Below, one piece after another: positions 1 through 12,590 of a DNA stretch of 64,000 nt. Each line of letters starts with the position of its first letter. Within the stretch, counting starts at the first letter, position 1. The notes beneath the pieces are model-generated. The model was not told the origin of the DNA. It saw only the letters and a list, made by a program, of their open reading frames with translations, and ran no database searches. The position numbers and the translations under genes were made by a program. The DNA is from Salminus brasiliensis (lineage: Eukaryota; Chordata; Actinopteri; Characiformes; Bryconidae): positions 19,573,709-19,637,708 of the forward strand of contig NC_132896.1 in assembly GCF_030463535.1 (NCBI RefSeq), read 5' to 3'.

Positions 1-430
1 AGGCTGTAGGAACTGCTGTCTCACTGTACAGCTATGCTATATGAGTACATATGCTATGTCTCTTGAGGTTTGAGAGATATGTGATTTTTTTATTTTTATT
101 CTTAGGCTTCAGGACCTCATGACAACACGTGGCACCTGCTGCAGCGATTCGGGCCATTTTGATTAAATGTTATCTGCAAAATGGAAAGATCAGGAAAATA
201 TAATGATAGCAGTTTGTTTTCTGTTCCTCCACCATTTAGAAAATGTCACTTCAGAGATTTTAGGACGCTGTTTGTAAGCAATAGGAGGGGCAAAACCAAG
301 AAATTCAGTGATTAGGAAACAGTGTGAAAAGGCTGGTTTGAAAAGTTAGCATGTGTTGATCACGTTACTTGGTACGTCTTCTTTAGTCTTGTTTTCATCA
401 TGTCATAGTTTTCATTAATGAAATTAACAC
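1..430. repeat. Dispersed repeat, copy 1 (truncated by window edge)
   Basis: This stretch is clearly similar to 11954-12590. Both begin with AGGCTGTAGGAACTGCTGTC, and both share a long match around GAAAATGTCACTTCAGAGAT and a weaker end around a GTTTTC.TTA.CGAAAT-like motif. This copy lacks roughly 170 bp found in the other copy, between the GCTATG and CTCTTGAG blocks. It is probably an old DNA transposon copy. The family was not identified, and its left end may lie outside the window. Confidence 0.7.
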
Positions 431-1562
431 TGATTCTGACAACAAAGGGATTCACAACTGTGGTAGAGGGAGGTGAAATTTAACAATTTTAAAGAGAAAA
501 GAAGGAAAATAACTTGGCAAAAAAACCCACTTCATTGTCACACAGTTCACAGAAGAATATCCCTGAACACTTTTCAACAACTCAAAGAGTTCTTGTCTTA
601 AGAAGTTAAGAAACAAACTAAAGTCTATTTCTCTTTTGAGGCCCGGGCTCGGTTTCTTTCTTTTGTGAACTCCCGTAATCTAGGAGGCTTCAGCACCTCG
701 TATTACAGTACTACCGCGACGATAGCTCATTCCACTCTTATCGCAGTGAGAGCACCCCACCTCCCACAGTAAAAAGTGATTTTAGTGTCTGGCTAATCAG
801 GAAGAGTTGAGGCAGCGCATTAAATCTCCACTGTGGAAAAGCCAGAGAGGACGATGCACTCCAGGCCTCCTGATTTTGGCAGCGCTTGAGGTGATGATCA
901 GTGTAGGGAATTCGCTACCATTCTGGAGCCCCTCCGCACCCTCACTGTTTTTTTTTCCCTCTTGCACCCACAGCTGTTGCCTCGGTTAGGACAGAGGCCA
1001 GTCTGTGGGGGAAGCAGTAACGTCATCCTCCCTCCCCCACCTCCCTGGCAGTCTCCTACGGGTCAATCCTGACTGTCAGGTGCCTTGTGCTGTCATCCGG
1101 ATCCAAAGAGCCTCCAGCAGGCCCAAGGCCAAAGTCAAGCTGCATCGGGCCTGTGGATGTGCGCTTGGACATGAGGACCGTAAACAAGGCAGTTACGGAC
1201 TTACACGACAACCTGTCCACGAGGGACTCACACAAACGATGAGTCATTCACACTGCACAATTCAGTGCCTATAACTCCCATAAAGACTTCTGGTGTGTGC
1301 ATTACCTGGGCTACCCAACTGACAAGTGAAGCCTCAGTGCACAGGCTCAGACCGTGATTGGTGCAGAGAGCTGCACTGGAGTGAGGGAATATGCTGTACG
1401 TGCCGGTTCACCACATCCAGACATTGGAGCTCATGGTTGGAAAGCATGTGACGCTTTTAACTCGCTTTTTGTCGAGTTAAAAGGGCATTTGTTGCCTTGG
1501 TGACATAACCCTTATGAAGCCTGACTCAAGGGGATCAGTGGACAGTGGAAATCCAATCCAAT

Positions 1563-1566
<4 letters not shown>

Positions 1567-1607
<41 letters not shown>
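1567..1607. repeat. (TC)n(AC)n microsatellite
   Basis: A TC dinucleotide run passes directly into an AC run. It is a simple repeat and likely polymorphic. Confidence 0.95.
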
Positions 1608-1609
<2 letters not shown>

Positions 1610-3562
1610 CAAATTTGAACTTTTTCAGATTTTAATAAGCAGCTTCATGAGGAGCCAACTACAACTACAAAATAGTTTTGAAAATAAGTTTAGTTTAGCA
1701 AAAATGTTGTTTTGGAAATAAATCCACACATAAATCCACATTTACTTCAAATATGGAATTATGAATAGTGCTGGGTCATGTGACTACACGCGCAGTAGTA
1801 TGTTTTTAAGGGGTCAGTACATGGACCTATACCGTGGGAAATTCACTTTATAGTGCATTGCTTTGGGGTTCCACCATTTTGCAGTGCTGTCTGAAAACGT
1901 AGTGCTGAATTTTCAGTGAACTGTTCCAATCCCACAATGGTGGGGGTCCATGGGGAGCGTGTGTGTCCTAGTCTACTGTTGCTAGCAAACCAGTGCTGAG
2001 CGTTTGTGCTGTTTTTAATGTGTCTCAATTACAAAGCGCTAAATTTCGCCCAGCGCTATTTGGTTTTGTTGCATAGAGTGCTGACAACTTCACATCAGCT
2101 TCTCCAGTTCTAGCTTCTCTCCAGCTCAGAACAGAATGATATCTGATACCAGAGTTTGTGCGAAGACACTTTAGCTTTGTCATGAAAGCATAAACAAATC
2201 TGGTCCAGTTTAGCTTGGTCTGTGAATTTATATATGTATGTATATATAGCTTTCTACATTTCTTGCAGTATATAGTGTCATATATGCCATGACAAAACAA
2301 GCTAATCAGACGCTTTAGTGTAGCTTGTGGCTAAACGGCTATCCAAAAAGACTCTCATGCAAGAAAATAATTGATTGCGAGGTCAGCTGGGAAACTGAAG
2401 TGGCCTGTAATAGCGCAGATGCCTCTTAGTGCTGCAGAGAAAAGGTGCCTGCAGTTCTTGAGTCAAAGTCAATTGCTGATTCATCTGGGAAGATTTACAC
2501 TCTGCAAATCCTAATCATTTTATTGGCATGCTCTAGTCTAAGAGACGCTTAAACTCACGTAACAAGAAAAACACTGCAAAAGCCACCATGAGAGTAATAA
2601 ACCATTGTAATGGCAAACAGTTTACTGGAAAAAACAACCTGTACATACATATGGAAACCATACAGCACGCCTGCTATATTCCATCTAGACTGGTGTGAAG
2701 GCCCCTGTCTGCTGGTTTTACATATTTATCAAATGTATGTCACAGAATAAGAATTTACCAGTGTCATAATTAATATATATTTATTCATTAATGCAGCTGA
2801 ATTTTACTTAAAGGCTCTACAAGTTGCTTAGAACTGCTGAATGATTGGCAGTGGTATCAAAAAGGCAGTGTAAACAACCCTCTTGTCAGTATCAGTGCCG
2901 GTGATGTAACAGACAAAAATAAGTATCTCTAAAACACTAGCTACCTATGCAGACAAGAGCCGATCATGAGCCAGTGGTATTATTTATTATATAATAGTAT
3001 TATAACTATTTGCATGTTTTAATTTGCATAAATAGGTGACACTTGATGACTCTGTCACTTAATGGATCTGACATGCATATAAAGCATATAAAATACTTTA
3101 AAATATCATTTTAAACAAATAAACGACAAAAAACGTTTGCAGCTTATATTGCAGGATGAAATCGCAAGAGCTGTAGTTGCACTCTGCCTCCTGTAAGCTC
3201 TGCACCAAAAATTGCAGTAAGAAGCTGGAGAACAGCACCAGGCTCCTTAGTGCAGTCGTGTATGATTATGTAAAAATCCACCTTCTGAATTTAAAGGTAG
3301 AAATATTATACTGAGGTCATGTGAGGAGATGCACACAAGACAAAACAGACAATTTCCACATTGTTTTAGCTATTAAGAAGGGAAAGACGTTACAGGAAGG
3401 TATGCTAAGCTATGAGCTTAAACTAGCACACAGGGTTTCACAGAGCTTAAATGAAAGCATCTGGCCGGTGTGACTGGTAAAGGTATGTTGATGAACACAG
3501 GTGTTGCTGTGTTTTAGGGAGGCGCTGTGTGCCAGGGGATGTGGACTAGTGGCGTGTACATG

Positions 3563-4212
3563 CACTCTAAAAAAATAAATAAATAAATAAAAAGGTGCTT
3601 GGGCACAGGGGGTTCCTTTCACCCAAAACTCCCTTGCGGGGCAATAACTTACTTCCAGTATACCTACAAAATAAACTTTCTAAAGACAAATGAATTATTT
3701 GTTTAAAACATTGTTATAAAGATGGAGTTTTTCTTCTGATCAGTTTCAACAAGAAAATGGGATAAATAATAAAAATGTCTTTTGATATTTAAAACTATGG
3801 GACTTTATTAGAGTAAACAGTGCTTTTTAGTGGCGTCTACCAACCATGTCAGCCTTGGAATCCATATGTTATTCAGATGATCAATTGAGAGGGGCTATTT
3901 CAAAGGTATATGGATCCCTAATGTCTAATAAGTCAAGATATTCATTGATTTAATTAAATTTTCTACACCAACATTATTATACTCCATTTAAGTTACATAA
4001 TTTAAATTCAAATGTTTCCCCTCTTTGTTATAGATGTGGGGTTAATATTAAATTCCTTTACCTTCACAATAAAATAGTTTTTTGGGGTCTTTTAAAGATT
4101 CTTCACACTCACACTTGCCTATGACAAACATGGTTCTTTATGGAACCAAAAGTGGTTCTTCTATGCCATCACTCAAGGAACCATTTGTAGCACCTTTCTT
4201 TTTCAGAGTGTA
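3563..4212. repeat. Probable degraded DNA transposon with GGTTCTTT-type ends
   Basis: The left edge reads as an ACTCT-A-rich end followed by AGGTGCTT and GGGTTCC. The right edge (about 4110-4212) carries TGGTTCTTTATGGAACCAAA, AAGTGGTTCTTCTATGCC and a final TTTTTCAGAGTGTA. These two ends look inverted relative to each other and match a common non-autonomous fish DNA repeat as remembered. The middle is unrelated AT-rich DNA and may be an insertion. Joining the two ends into one element is inference. Confidence 0.45.
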
Positions 4213-4363
4213 GGTGGTGTAAACATATCGCTATATTGCTAACTAACCTTTGACCAGATGCTGTCCAACTTAAATCCAACAGGCAAAATAAGGAAAAAAT
4301 TGAAACCACAGAAAAGGCCAACATATTTTGTTCTCTGCCAGTTCAGAGTAAATCCATTACAAC

Positions 4364-4377
4364 ATCTCTCTCTCTTT

Positions 4378-4408
<31 letters not shown>

Positions 4409-4449
4409 CTATATCTTTATATATCTATATCTATCTATCTATCTATCTA

Positions 4450-4499
<50 letters not shown>
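4364..4499. repeat. (CT)n / (CTAT)n / (TA)n compound microsatellite
   Basis: CT repeats pass into CTAT repeats and then into more than 20 TA units. Confidence 0.95.
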
Positions 4500-4502
<3 letters not shown>

Positions 4503-4944
4503 GTTCAAAGATACTCATGAAAATGAGCAGACAGGGGCTTTAAGAAAACACTGAGGTTCTAATATGCTATGGGTTGTGGATATAACAGCTGTGGACTACA
4601 GTTCCTCCCTTCAAAAGTCTAGTTGCTACGTTACAGATAGTGGCCAGTGGCACTGTATGAGAGGAATGGGGTCCTCCAGAGAAGTCCATTTATCAATATG
4701 CCAAACACACAAAGGGCAACACATCCTATGCTGGCTTACCCCCGACCCCTGCTTTTCTCCTCTTTGAGTTTCTACCTCCAAACTTTGTTTTTCGGTTTCC
4801 TGAAACCAAGAATTGTACCCGAAAACCCTGTTATGGGACCATTACATTAGTCATATACTTTACAAAACCAGGGGCATTGGTCAAAAGATATATTTAAAAG
4901 TGACAAGCTGATTATTTCAAATTTACTTCTCCATCATTTAAAGG

Positions 4945-4967
4945 GGTGTGTGTGTGTGTGTGTGTGG
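4945..4967. repeat. (GT)n microsatellite
   Basis: A short perfect GT run followed by a G-rich stretch. Confidence 0.9.
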
Positions 4968-7808
4968 GAGGGGGTGTTTCTGAGAAGTTGCAACGAACCT
5001 GACCCCTTCATGCTCTATCAGCATTAACAGGCAGGAAACAGGGAATTTCATCTCAGGTGTTTTCCATCCATTTCTGTGGTCACAGAGTAAAACAATTCCT
5101 AATGGCTCCCTGATCCCAGGTTGAAAAATGACCCCAAACCCAACTCCCCCTAACAGGTGGGGACCAGGAGTGGCCCTGACCAAAAAGAAACAATTTATGA
5201 TACGGATGTTCTGGTCTCAGCACTGGTCATTAAAGAGCTCGGGTCATTAATAGTCGCCTTTTCTTGTCCATTTCCCTTTCAGCTGATAACAATACACAGC
5301 TGTGGGAAAAAGTGTTACAAAAACGATGCCTTAGGCTTTATATGTGACGCGATATAAATTACATTTATTACTTGCCACCCCATGGAAACCCTACACATTG
5401 CACTGTGCAATGTTTATGTTATTCTTCCCAGACAGAGCAAAGAGAATTCATAATAGGCAAGGTGTCAGAGCATCAAAGGCGAATTTCACAGAGATAAGAA
5501 ACAAAGGAGACCGGGTTCAAAACGCTGACACTCCACCATAGCTTTTATGGAGGCTTCTTATTCCCCATTCAAACGAGTGCAAAAAAAAGAGGCATTCACT
5601 CAGTTTCAACACCTCTGTTTCGTTCCTTCACTTTTAAAACTGGGTGCCAATTTCTGTAGAGACAGGGTGTGAAGTCACTGCCGCTGACTTTTTGGAGCAG
5701 TCGAGCGAAAACACACAAATCCATCAGTACACCCTTGCAGGTTGCGTTCAGCCACAGCAAACGAAGGGAGAAAAATGGGTTCTGCTTTTACAAGAGCCGA
5801 CCCCACGGCAGCGCTCAATACGTGCCTCTGTTTTATTGACACTTCCCCGCTTCCCCTGCTTTCGTTCACCTTGGCATGATTGCATCAACGCAAATAATGA
5901 CCTCTTCGAGAGAATGGCTACAATTGTTCTGTGAAATTCCCCCATGTTGGCCGGCCAGGGCAATACATGGAGGAGAAAGCGGGTGTGTGTTTCTAATGCT
6001 AATGACAAAATTAAAAACAGCAACCGCCGGTGACAGGAAAAGGAACATTTAGAGACTGCCAGCATCAACACAGTCTTAACAACATGCTATTCTTTGTAAT
6101 TAGCACTTTCTCAGCTCCTGTTCAAAAGCCGTAATTTTTCACCCCAAGATCACAATCTCTCGCCGCAGGACAGTTTGGGACCTGTTCCAGTTCCATACGT
6201 TTCAGACTCAACACGTCGTTCTTGACACTCGGCTCTGCTATCACACTGTACTGATCTACAGAAAGACCAGCACAATCGAAAGGGATCAGTAAACAGGAGA
6301 AATTCCCTGAGACGTTTGGGGAAGAACAGGCTTTGCTCGGGAACTCATGGTTGGTATTAGTGTATGGAGGCACAAGGACTGTGCAGATTCAAAGAGCTGT
6401 CCACTAACACCCTACCCCTGTACACCCCTGACCTGTCCTTTACCCTCAAAAAAACAACTTCTTATCTCTCGTCTGTCGAGTTGCATCAGTCCATCCAATC
6501 CATTGCAGAGGCAGAACTACAGCCAGCCTCAATCTCACACTCTGCAACCCCCAGCGTTTCCAGCAGGCTTCCTTACAAACCAAGCAGGCCATTTCTAAAC
6601 CGCATGCGATTGATTGAAATTCCGATAAGTGCAACATCGTGAAAGCTTGAGGGAAGAAAAAAAAAGAGGAGCACTGTCCGCTTTGGCTACTTCTCTTCGA
6701 CCGCTTGATTTGTTTTGACTTCTTTTGATCTTGCTGTTACAATAAATGAACTCTGGGATCTCGGTGCATCTCCCTTAATTTTTTTTTTTTGTGCAAAAAA
6801 AAAATGCACATTAAGAGGAAGGACAGTGCCATTTAGATGTCCAAGAGAGCGTGTGAAATGCTGGCATCGGTCCACTCCTATTCATACACAAGTATTGTAC
6901 ATCTGGAGTGAAGAGCAAGGCTTCAGAAGACTTCCGCAGCATAGAAGCTTCCAGGAGGCAGGGTGTCACCTGTGAAAGCTCTGTAAAGATCTGCCCCTCT
7001 GATTACAGGCTGATTGTAAGAAGAATTCAAAGCCGTTTCGTGTTTGTTGGTTTAAGAAAACTACGGTAGAGCTCAATCTAACACAGGCACATGTGGGTAC
7101 GACCTGCTGTATTCACACGGCTCCGCTGGCAATAATGAGAGGTGGGGGGGTACTGCTCTCTAAACTCGCACAAAAGGGTCACAGATTCATCCATGTGATT
7201 CATACCATGAATGCAAAAATGACTGAAGGCATCAAGTGTCAGCAGAACACACTAGTGCAGGTGGGAAGTACGGTTCCGTTTCCGGGGGCCGCCGGCATTG
7301 TCCATAAATGAATGAGTGCCTGTGGGTTAATTTTGCTCTGTTCAGACGACGGCGACCCTAAACTGTCAGCCTCTGTAAGTTAGCCTCAGTTACTGCTCTC
7401 TGGCTGATGGGCCGGATAACCTGGATTATGGAGACAGCTGCTGCAGAGTCACGCAACACTGGAGAAAATGTTCATTGGGTATAATTGGCCGGGACAGCTT
7501 GAAGAATGTGCTGGAAATCCCTGCTCTGCAGTGCACTTGCAGCAACAGAACAGTGGCAATGCAAAACATTAAAAGGAAACATGAAAGAACAACAGCAAAT
7601 GCATAAAACCTCACGTTAATCCCTTGGAAAGTATAGGCCACATGCATGTTTTGGATAAATAGTCACGGCAAAAAGGACACAACCATTAAGTAATGAATCC
7701 TATGGGCTCAGGATTCTTTATTGTTGACAAATCAGCACTTGATTCCCTGATTTGCAAAAAATGCACTACTGTACATTTTTGTCCTAATCATAGTTAGCAA
7801 TTTATAAC

Positions 7809-8020
7809 AGTTTGGGCACCCGTAATCATATGTTCTGTTGCTGTGAAGAGCTAAACAAGTAAAAGACGACCCAACGGCATGAAGTTAAAGTTGCAACCTT
7901 GATTTTTTTTATATTGTTAGCAAGATTACTTTTTCTCAATCTTCACAGTTTTTAAAAAAAGAAAAAAAGAAAAGCACCTTGCATGGTCAGTAACACCTCC
8001 GATAGACAGTAACACACTGC
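7809..8020 (+). mobile_element. Tc1/mariner relic, 5' terminal fragment
   Basis: The fragment starts with the terminal sequence AGTTTGGGCACCC. It continues with the family's untranslated 5' region: a GTTCTGTTGCTGTGAA block, a ATGAAGTTAAAG block, a poly-T/A stretch and AAGCACCTTGCATGG. The end is the same as that of the more complete relic at 9628-10626. No transposase portion follows, so this is a truncated end. Confidence 0.7.
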
Positions 8021-9627
8021 ACCATTCTGCAAAAAAACAACATATGTGCCTGACTAATGTTAAGTTTCTTCAATATGGGTAAAATGAATCATGTTTTCTA
8101 AAATATTTACAAACATGTTTGGTCATGCACAAAATTCTTGGTGTATAAACACTCCGCTACGCTCATTAGCTAATATATTCAAAAGGCACATTCGGATCTG
8201 TTTGGACTGGCCAGCATGGTGTACACTGCAACTGCAGATGTGGGAATTTATTTGAATTTTATTCATATAAAATGCCATACTATTGAAGCTTTAAATATGG
8301 CTCTGCCAGTGACATATACTGTATAAACAGAGACAGAAATGTCAGAAAAGATGATTTAGAAGAAGAACTGAAGTCATTAGCTCAGCACATTCATGCACTT
8401 TATCCTATGCACACATGTGGGTGTTTTTTCCCATTTTTTTGTGCCTTGCCATGTTAATATTGTTTGTTTACCTAATAATAATTACTTATATTTACTTGTT
8501 TACTTTTTTACAAGATGATTTCTACCTCCTTTGTGTTTAAAACCTGTTGCTTTGATTTTGATTTGGTTTCCTTTAACATCCATTTTGACCGTTTTTGACG
8601 TCTTGTTGACATTTCAACTATTGTGTATCAGTATCATAATGGTAAGAAGAGAGCAGTGTTCTGATCATCACCATGTTTAGTAAGTAAGAATAGGACTTCC
8701 ATAACTGTATACATTTTGTGTAATGCAGTAAGATGTATTAAGTAAAAGCTTTATGAATCCGCTCCATGGGTTCAAGATTCTACCTAATCTAAACCAAGTC
8801 GAATGATTTCTAACGTCTGTAAATTGAGACGTAATTAACCTCAAAACTGTTGGCTTTACTGTATATGGCAGCAACGTAAACAGCATGCATAGCTCCATGG
8901 AGCGGCCAGTGGCAGTATTTGCCTCTCGAACCACCTTTTCTACAACATTGAACCCACTGGAGCTCCTAACGACAGCAACAAACATCCGCTTCTGTTTGTT
9001 TCACCCGCCATGTTTGAGGCCTGTAATTAGGAGGCAGATAATAAACAGGAAGGATATTAATCATGAATGGAGTCAAATAACGAGGTAAACATTTTGTCAG
9101 ATAAGAGATCTTTTTATAGCCGTAGACGAAAGACCACCTGTTGGGTGCTCCCTGCTGTTTGATATCGCTCATAAACATTGCCCCTGTTGTTGTTTTGCTC
9201 CGGATTGTATTCAGGTGAGTGGGAAGGGGGAGCACATGTGTACAGTGCTTGGGTCGAGTCTACCACAAGGCCATCTGAGGCGTCATCAACGGTAGCTGAC
9301 AGGCAGCATTCACAGCATTCCTGTATTGGCAGGACTTCCTGTAAACATCCAAGTGCTTCCTGTGTCAGGTAAGAATACTCCTTAAACCGGCTCAAGCCGG
9401 GTCGATGACAACTGCATGAGTGAGGCCACTTTTGATGAAGTGTTCGCAGAGAATTGCCACAGGAACTCAAAGCAAACACAATAGTGAGCATACTGTAGGA
9501 AATTACCCTGCTAAAAGAATGCATGCAACAAAACACCTCTCCATCTGGAAGAAATGAACAAACACGGCAACTTGTGATTGAAAGTCACATGGCCTGAACT
9601 TAACAGTCACGCTTTATACTCAGCATG

Positions 9628-10626
9628 CAAAAGTTTGGGCACCCTTGGTCATGTTGCAACCTTGATTTTCTTAATATTGTAAGGAAGATGACATTTTTTC
9701 CATCTTAACAGTTTTAACAACAGATACCTCCATTAACACCATTTGTAAATGCTTTTTGTAGCCAACTAGGAGTCTTTTAGTTCTTGCTTTAGGTCTTGGA
9801 TGCATTGCTAAAGTTGGGGGACAATAAAGAGCATGGCAAAACCTCCAGCTTATACCTCTCAAGGTCGTAGGCTGTGGAGTTTAAGGCTGATTCGGATCAT
9901 TATCCTGCTGTGCAGCTTTTTTACAGTCATACAGTGTGATGTTTGCTTCCAGAATTTGCTGGTAGAGAAACGTTCCCTGTGCAACCCAATCCAAAGGTAT
10001 GACCGATCAACTCCAATGCGCATCAGTTGGTAAGGTGTTTTTTTCATGAATTTCTACACCATATATATAGTCCTTTGAAAGCGTCCAGTGCTTTCACATT
10101 TAAATTTTGTGGTGAGGATGATGAAAAGTTTTCCCTCTTACATTAGGGTCATATTTGTGCAGGTCTCACTGCACAGTAGAATAGTGCACCACCATTCTCT
10201 AATCAGCTAAATCGAACTGGAAGTCCAATTTGACTTTCTACAAATCTTACGTTTTCTTGGGCACTTTACTTGGTCTTCCAGATCTCAACTTGACCTCCAC
10301 CATTCCTCTTACCTGCTATTTCTTAGTTACATTGCGAACTGGCAAAATGGCAACCTGAAACCGCTGTTATCTTCTTATAGCTTTCTACTACCCTGTGGCC
10401 ATCAATTATTTTTAACTTTTAGAATGCTAGGCAGCTGGTTAGGGGAACCCATGGCCGCTGGTTGCTGAGAAAAGGTTTGAATGATTGTGAACGATAAGAG
10501 AAATAATACACTAAGTTTGCTTTAAAGGTTTAAGAGATGTTGCATCTTTATGCTTCTTGTAGATCAGTTCATCTTAACTATTCACCGTAACAGGAATAGT
10601 GACGCAAAGTGCCCAAACCTTTACAA
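9628..10626 (-). mobile_element. Degraded Tc1/mariner transposon with transposase pseudogene
   Basis: The element has inverted ends: CAAAAGTTTGGGCACCC on the left, and the inverse GTGCCCAAACC near 10608-10619. Read on the - strand, the interior follows a Tc1 transposase from its N-terminal helix-turn-helix (around 10430-10180) to the catalytic region. The segment around 9915-9895 reads QQDNDP, the position of the second catalytic aspartate. The C-terminal lysine- and arginine-rich end lies near 9780-9740. Frameshifts and stops are frequent, so no functional transposase remains. At about 1 kb it is shorter than an intact Tc1 of about 1.3-1.6 kb. Confidence 0.85.
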
Positions 10627-11027
10627 GCAAGTGTAATTTATAATGTTACATGTGCTTTTGTAGAGGTATTAATAAGACTGCTTGTATGCTGATAATGTGC
10701 CAAAAGCAAATTAGCAACTGGGTAGTCCAAGTTGATACAATCTAGCATATTATTACATACCTTAATTACGCAATTATGTTTTTTTAATGAACTGTGCTGT
10801 ATATCATAGGCAATATTCAAAATGCCACTCAGAGCTTTTCCATGTTCCACAAAGAACACAGTCCACAAAAATACCAGGCATATTTGTGGTGATGTAAAGC
10901 AGTGTGGATTGCTGTCATGGATGGAACCTGGTCAGTGTACTTTGGCAAATTATCAGATGACTAAAAAAAGGACAAGAGAGGATAAGCACGTTTAAACTGA
11001 ACCTTGGTCAGCCGCGAGGTGAGAGGA

Positions 11028-11140
11028 TTACTTCACGAGAAGCAAAGGCCTCAAGTGGGCCATGTAAAAATGGAAGGTACTCCTGTTGGTAGGTCTGAAG
11101 AGGGTGTCGGGGACATACTTGCCCTGGGGCAGGGGGGCCT
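11028..11140 (-). CDS. Candidate terminal exon of an unknown gene (very tentative)
   Basis: On the - strand a TTTTCAG acceptor at 11141 is followed by an open frame of 36 complete codons and a TAA stop at 11028. It includes the residues GKYVPDTLFRPTNRSTF. The block is distinctly more GC-rich than its surroundings, and the peptide looks protein-like, with P, R and aromatic residues and no low complexity. I do not recognise the protein and found no partner exon further upstream on the - strand. It could be a real last exon, a pseudoexon, or chance within a conserved non-coding element. Confidence 0.2.
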
Positions 11141-11893
11141 CTGAAAACAAAGCCTGCGCAGTCTGAAGAGGTCTGCCCAACCCCAAAACTGAGGGTTTAA
11201 GTGTGCAAAGTGGCTGTTGGGAAAATCCTTAAAGGATTACTTTGTGTTTTGCATGACAAATGTGATCCATCCATCATACATTTCTGTCCATTCAGCAAGC
11301 TCGTAATTACTCCTAAGTGCCTCACTAACTTCACTCTATATAAATCTAGATTGTCTTCAATACCCAGAATATTTCTGCCATGTTTTATTATAGTGAAATT
11401 ACTGCTTGTATAATCTTATAACCCTTAACCTGTATAGGTAATAATAATATGGAGTAGGAATGAAATGTGAGACACCAGAGTTAATTCTGGCAGGTGATTT
11501 TGATTTGACTTTTGAGTCTTTTGAGTAAAATGTATATTAGTTTTAGTTTTAATCTATTAAATTTTTATATTTCTATATTCTAATATTTTGTGTAATTTTA
11601 GTCATGCATTTTTAGGATTTACTATTTTACAGGTTATTTGTATTGCTAACTTTTATACACTATAGCTTAAAATTGTCACTGGCCCCCCTTTTGTTCTTCT
11701 TCAAATCAATTTTGCATTCATTTATCTTTAAAATGCTGACAATTTCACCGATATGACAATTGTCTGATTTATCAGATACAGTGCACTATGTCTGTACAAT
11801 ATGGTTTTAGCATGACTGAGGGTGTACTTTACAAAGTAAAATCTATATGTAGCCCCTTGAGGTCCCTTAGTTTCTAGGTTTGCCCTTCATTTT

Positions 11894-11896
<3 letters not shown>

Positions 11897-11932
<36 letters not shown>
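11897..11932. repeat. (TA)n microsatellite at the edge of a dispersed repeat
   Basis: A perfect AT/TA run sits about 20 bp before the second copy of the dispersed repeat. Confidence 0.9.
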
Positions 11933-11953
11933 CAGCCACTGGAAAGGCTATGA

Positions 11954-12590
11954 AGGCTGTAGGAACTGCTGTCTCACTGAACAGCTAAGCTATTGATGAT
12001 GAATTGCACATAAGCTTACCCCGACATAAAACAAAGCTAAAAACTAAACACGAAACATCTCAAGCTAAAGTCATAGTAAACACTGTTAACCTACGATGCA
12101 TGCAGAACCTGCCTCCATAAATCTAAAAAGCAACATTAGCTCACTGTTTTGTACACTTCTGTGTAGCGGGTACTCATATGTCTCTTGAGATTTGTTGTGT
12201 TTATACCAGTGATTTTTTGGGAGCTTGGTAAAGCTAGTTTGATATTGGATATTCAGCGGGTATTCGTGTTTCACCCATGCTAGGTTTCAAGACTTTATAA
12301 CAAACACTGACAGGCTCTCCATCTTTGTAAAGGTTTTATGTGTCCGCACTCAAAAGTCGATCCCATACCGTCTTCAGCGGGACAAAATATAATGATGGTA
12401 GATTGTTTCCTGTTCCTCCAACATTTAGAAAATGTCACTTCAGAGATTTTAGGGCTCTGTTTGTGAGCAAGAGGTTTGTTTGTGAAAAGGTAATCTGTAC
12501 ATATCTCTGGACAAAGGGACTGAACATAATTTTCCAGTGTACTATAATTTTGTCGCAGTTTTCGTTAGCGAAATGAACACTGTGAGACAC
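11954..12590. repeat. Dispersed repeat, copy 2 (longer copy)
   Basis: This is the longer homologue of positions 1-430. Matching blocks are at 11954-11992, 12178-12192, and 12388-12475 (the best conserved part, including AGAAAATGTCACTTCAGAGA). The match is weaker to about 12590. The additional 11993-12175 segment is absent from copy 1. No protein-coding content was seen, so it is most likely a non-autonomous transposon relic. Confidence 0.7.

Larger units (their letters stand above)
431..7800. other. Upstream intergenic DNA with no supported gene
   Basis: No reading frame here shows splice sites, a domain or protein-like composition. It contains microsatellites and one degraded repeat, described separately. 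The segment around 1060-1200 is GC-rich, with a GTAAACAA forkhead-type word and direct AAGGCCAAAGTCA half-sites. The segment around 5860-6070 has mixed AT/GC homeodomain-like words. Either could be regulatory, but nothing here proves it. Confidence 0.5.

Noticed and set aside
9114..9536. 140-codon open frame on the - strand
   Set aside because: Mixed Cys/Ser/His composition without motifs, next to transposon debris. Treated as chance.
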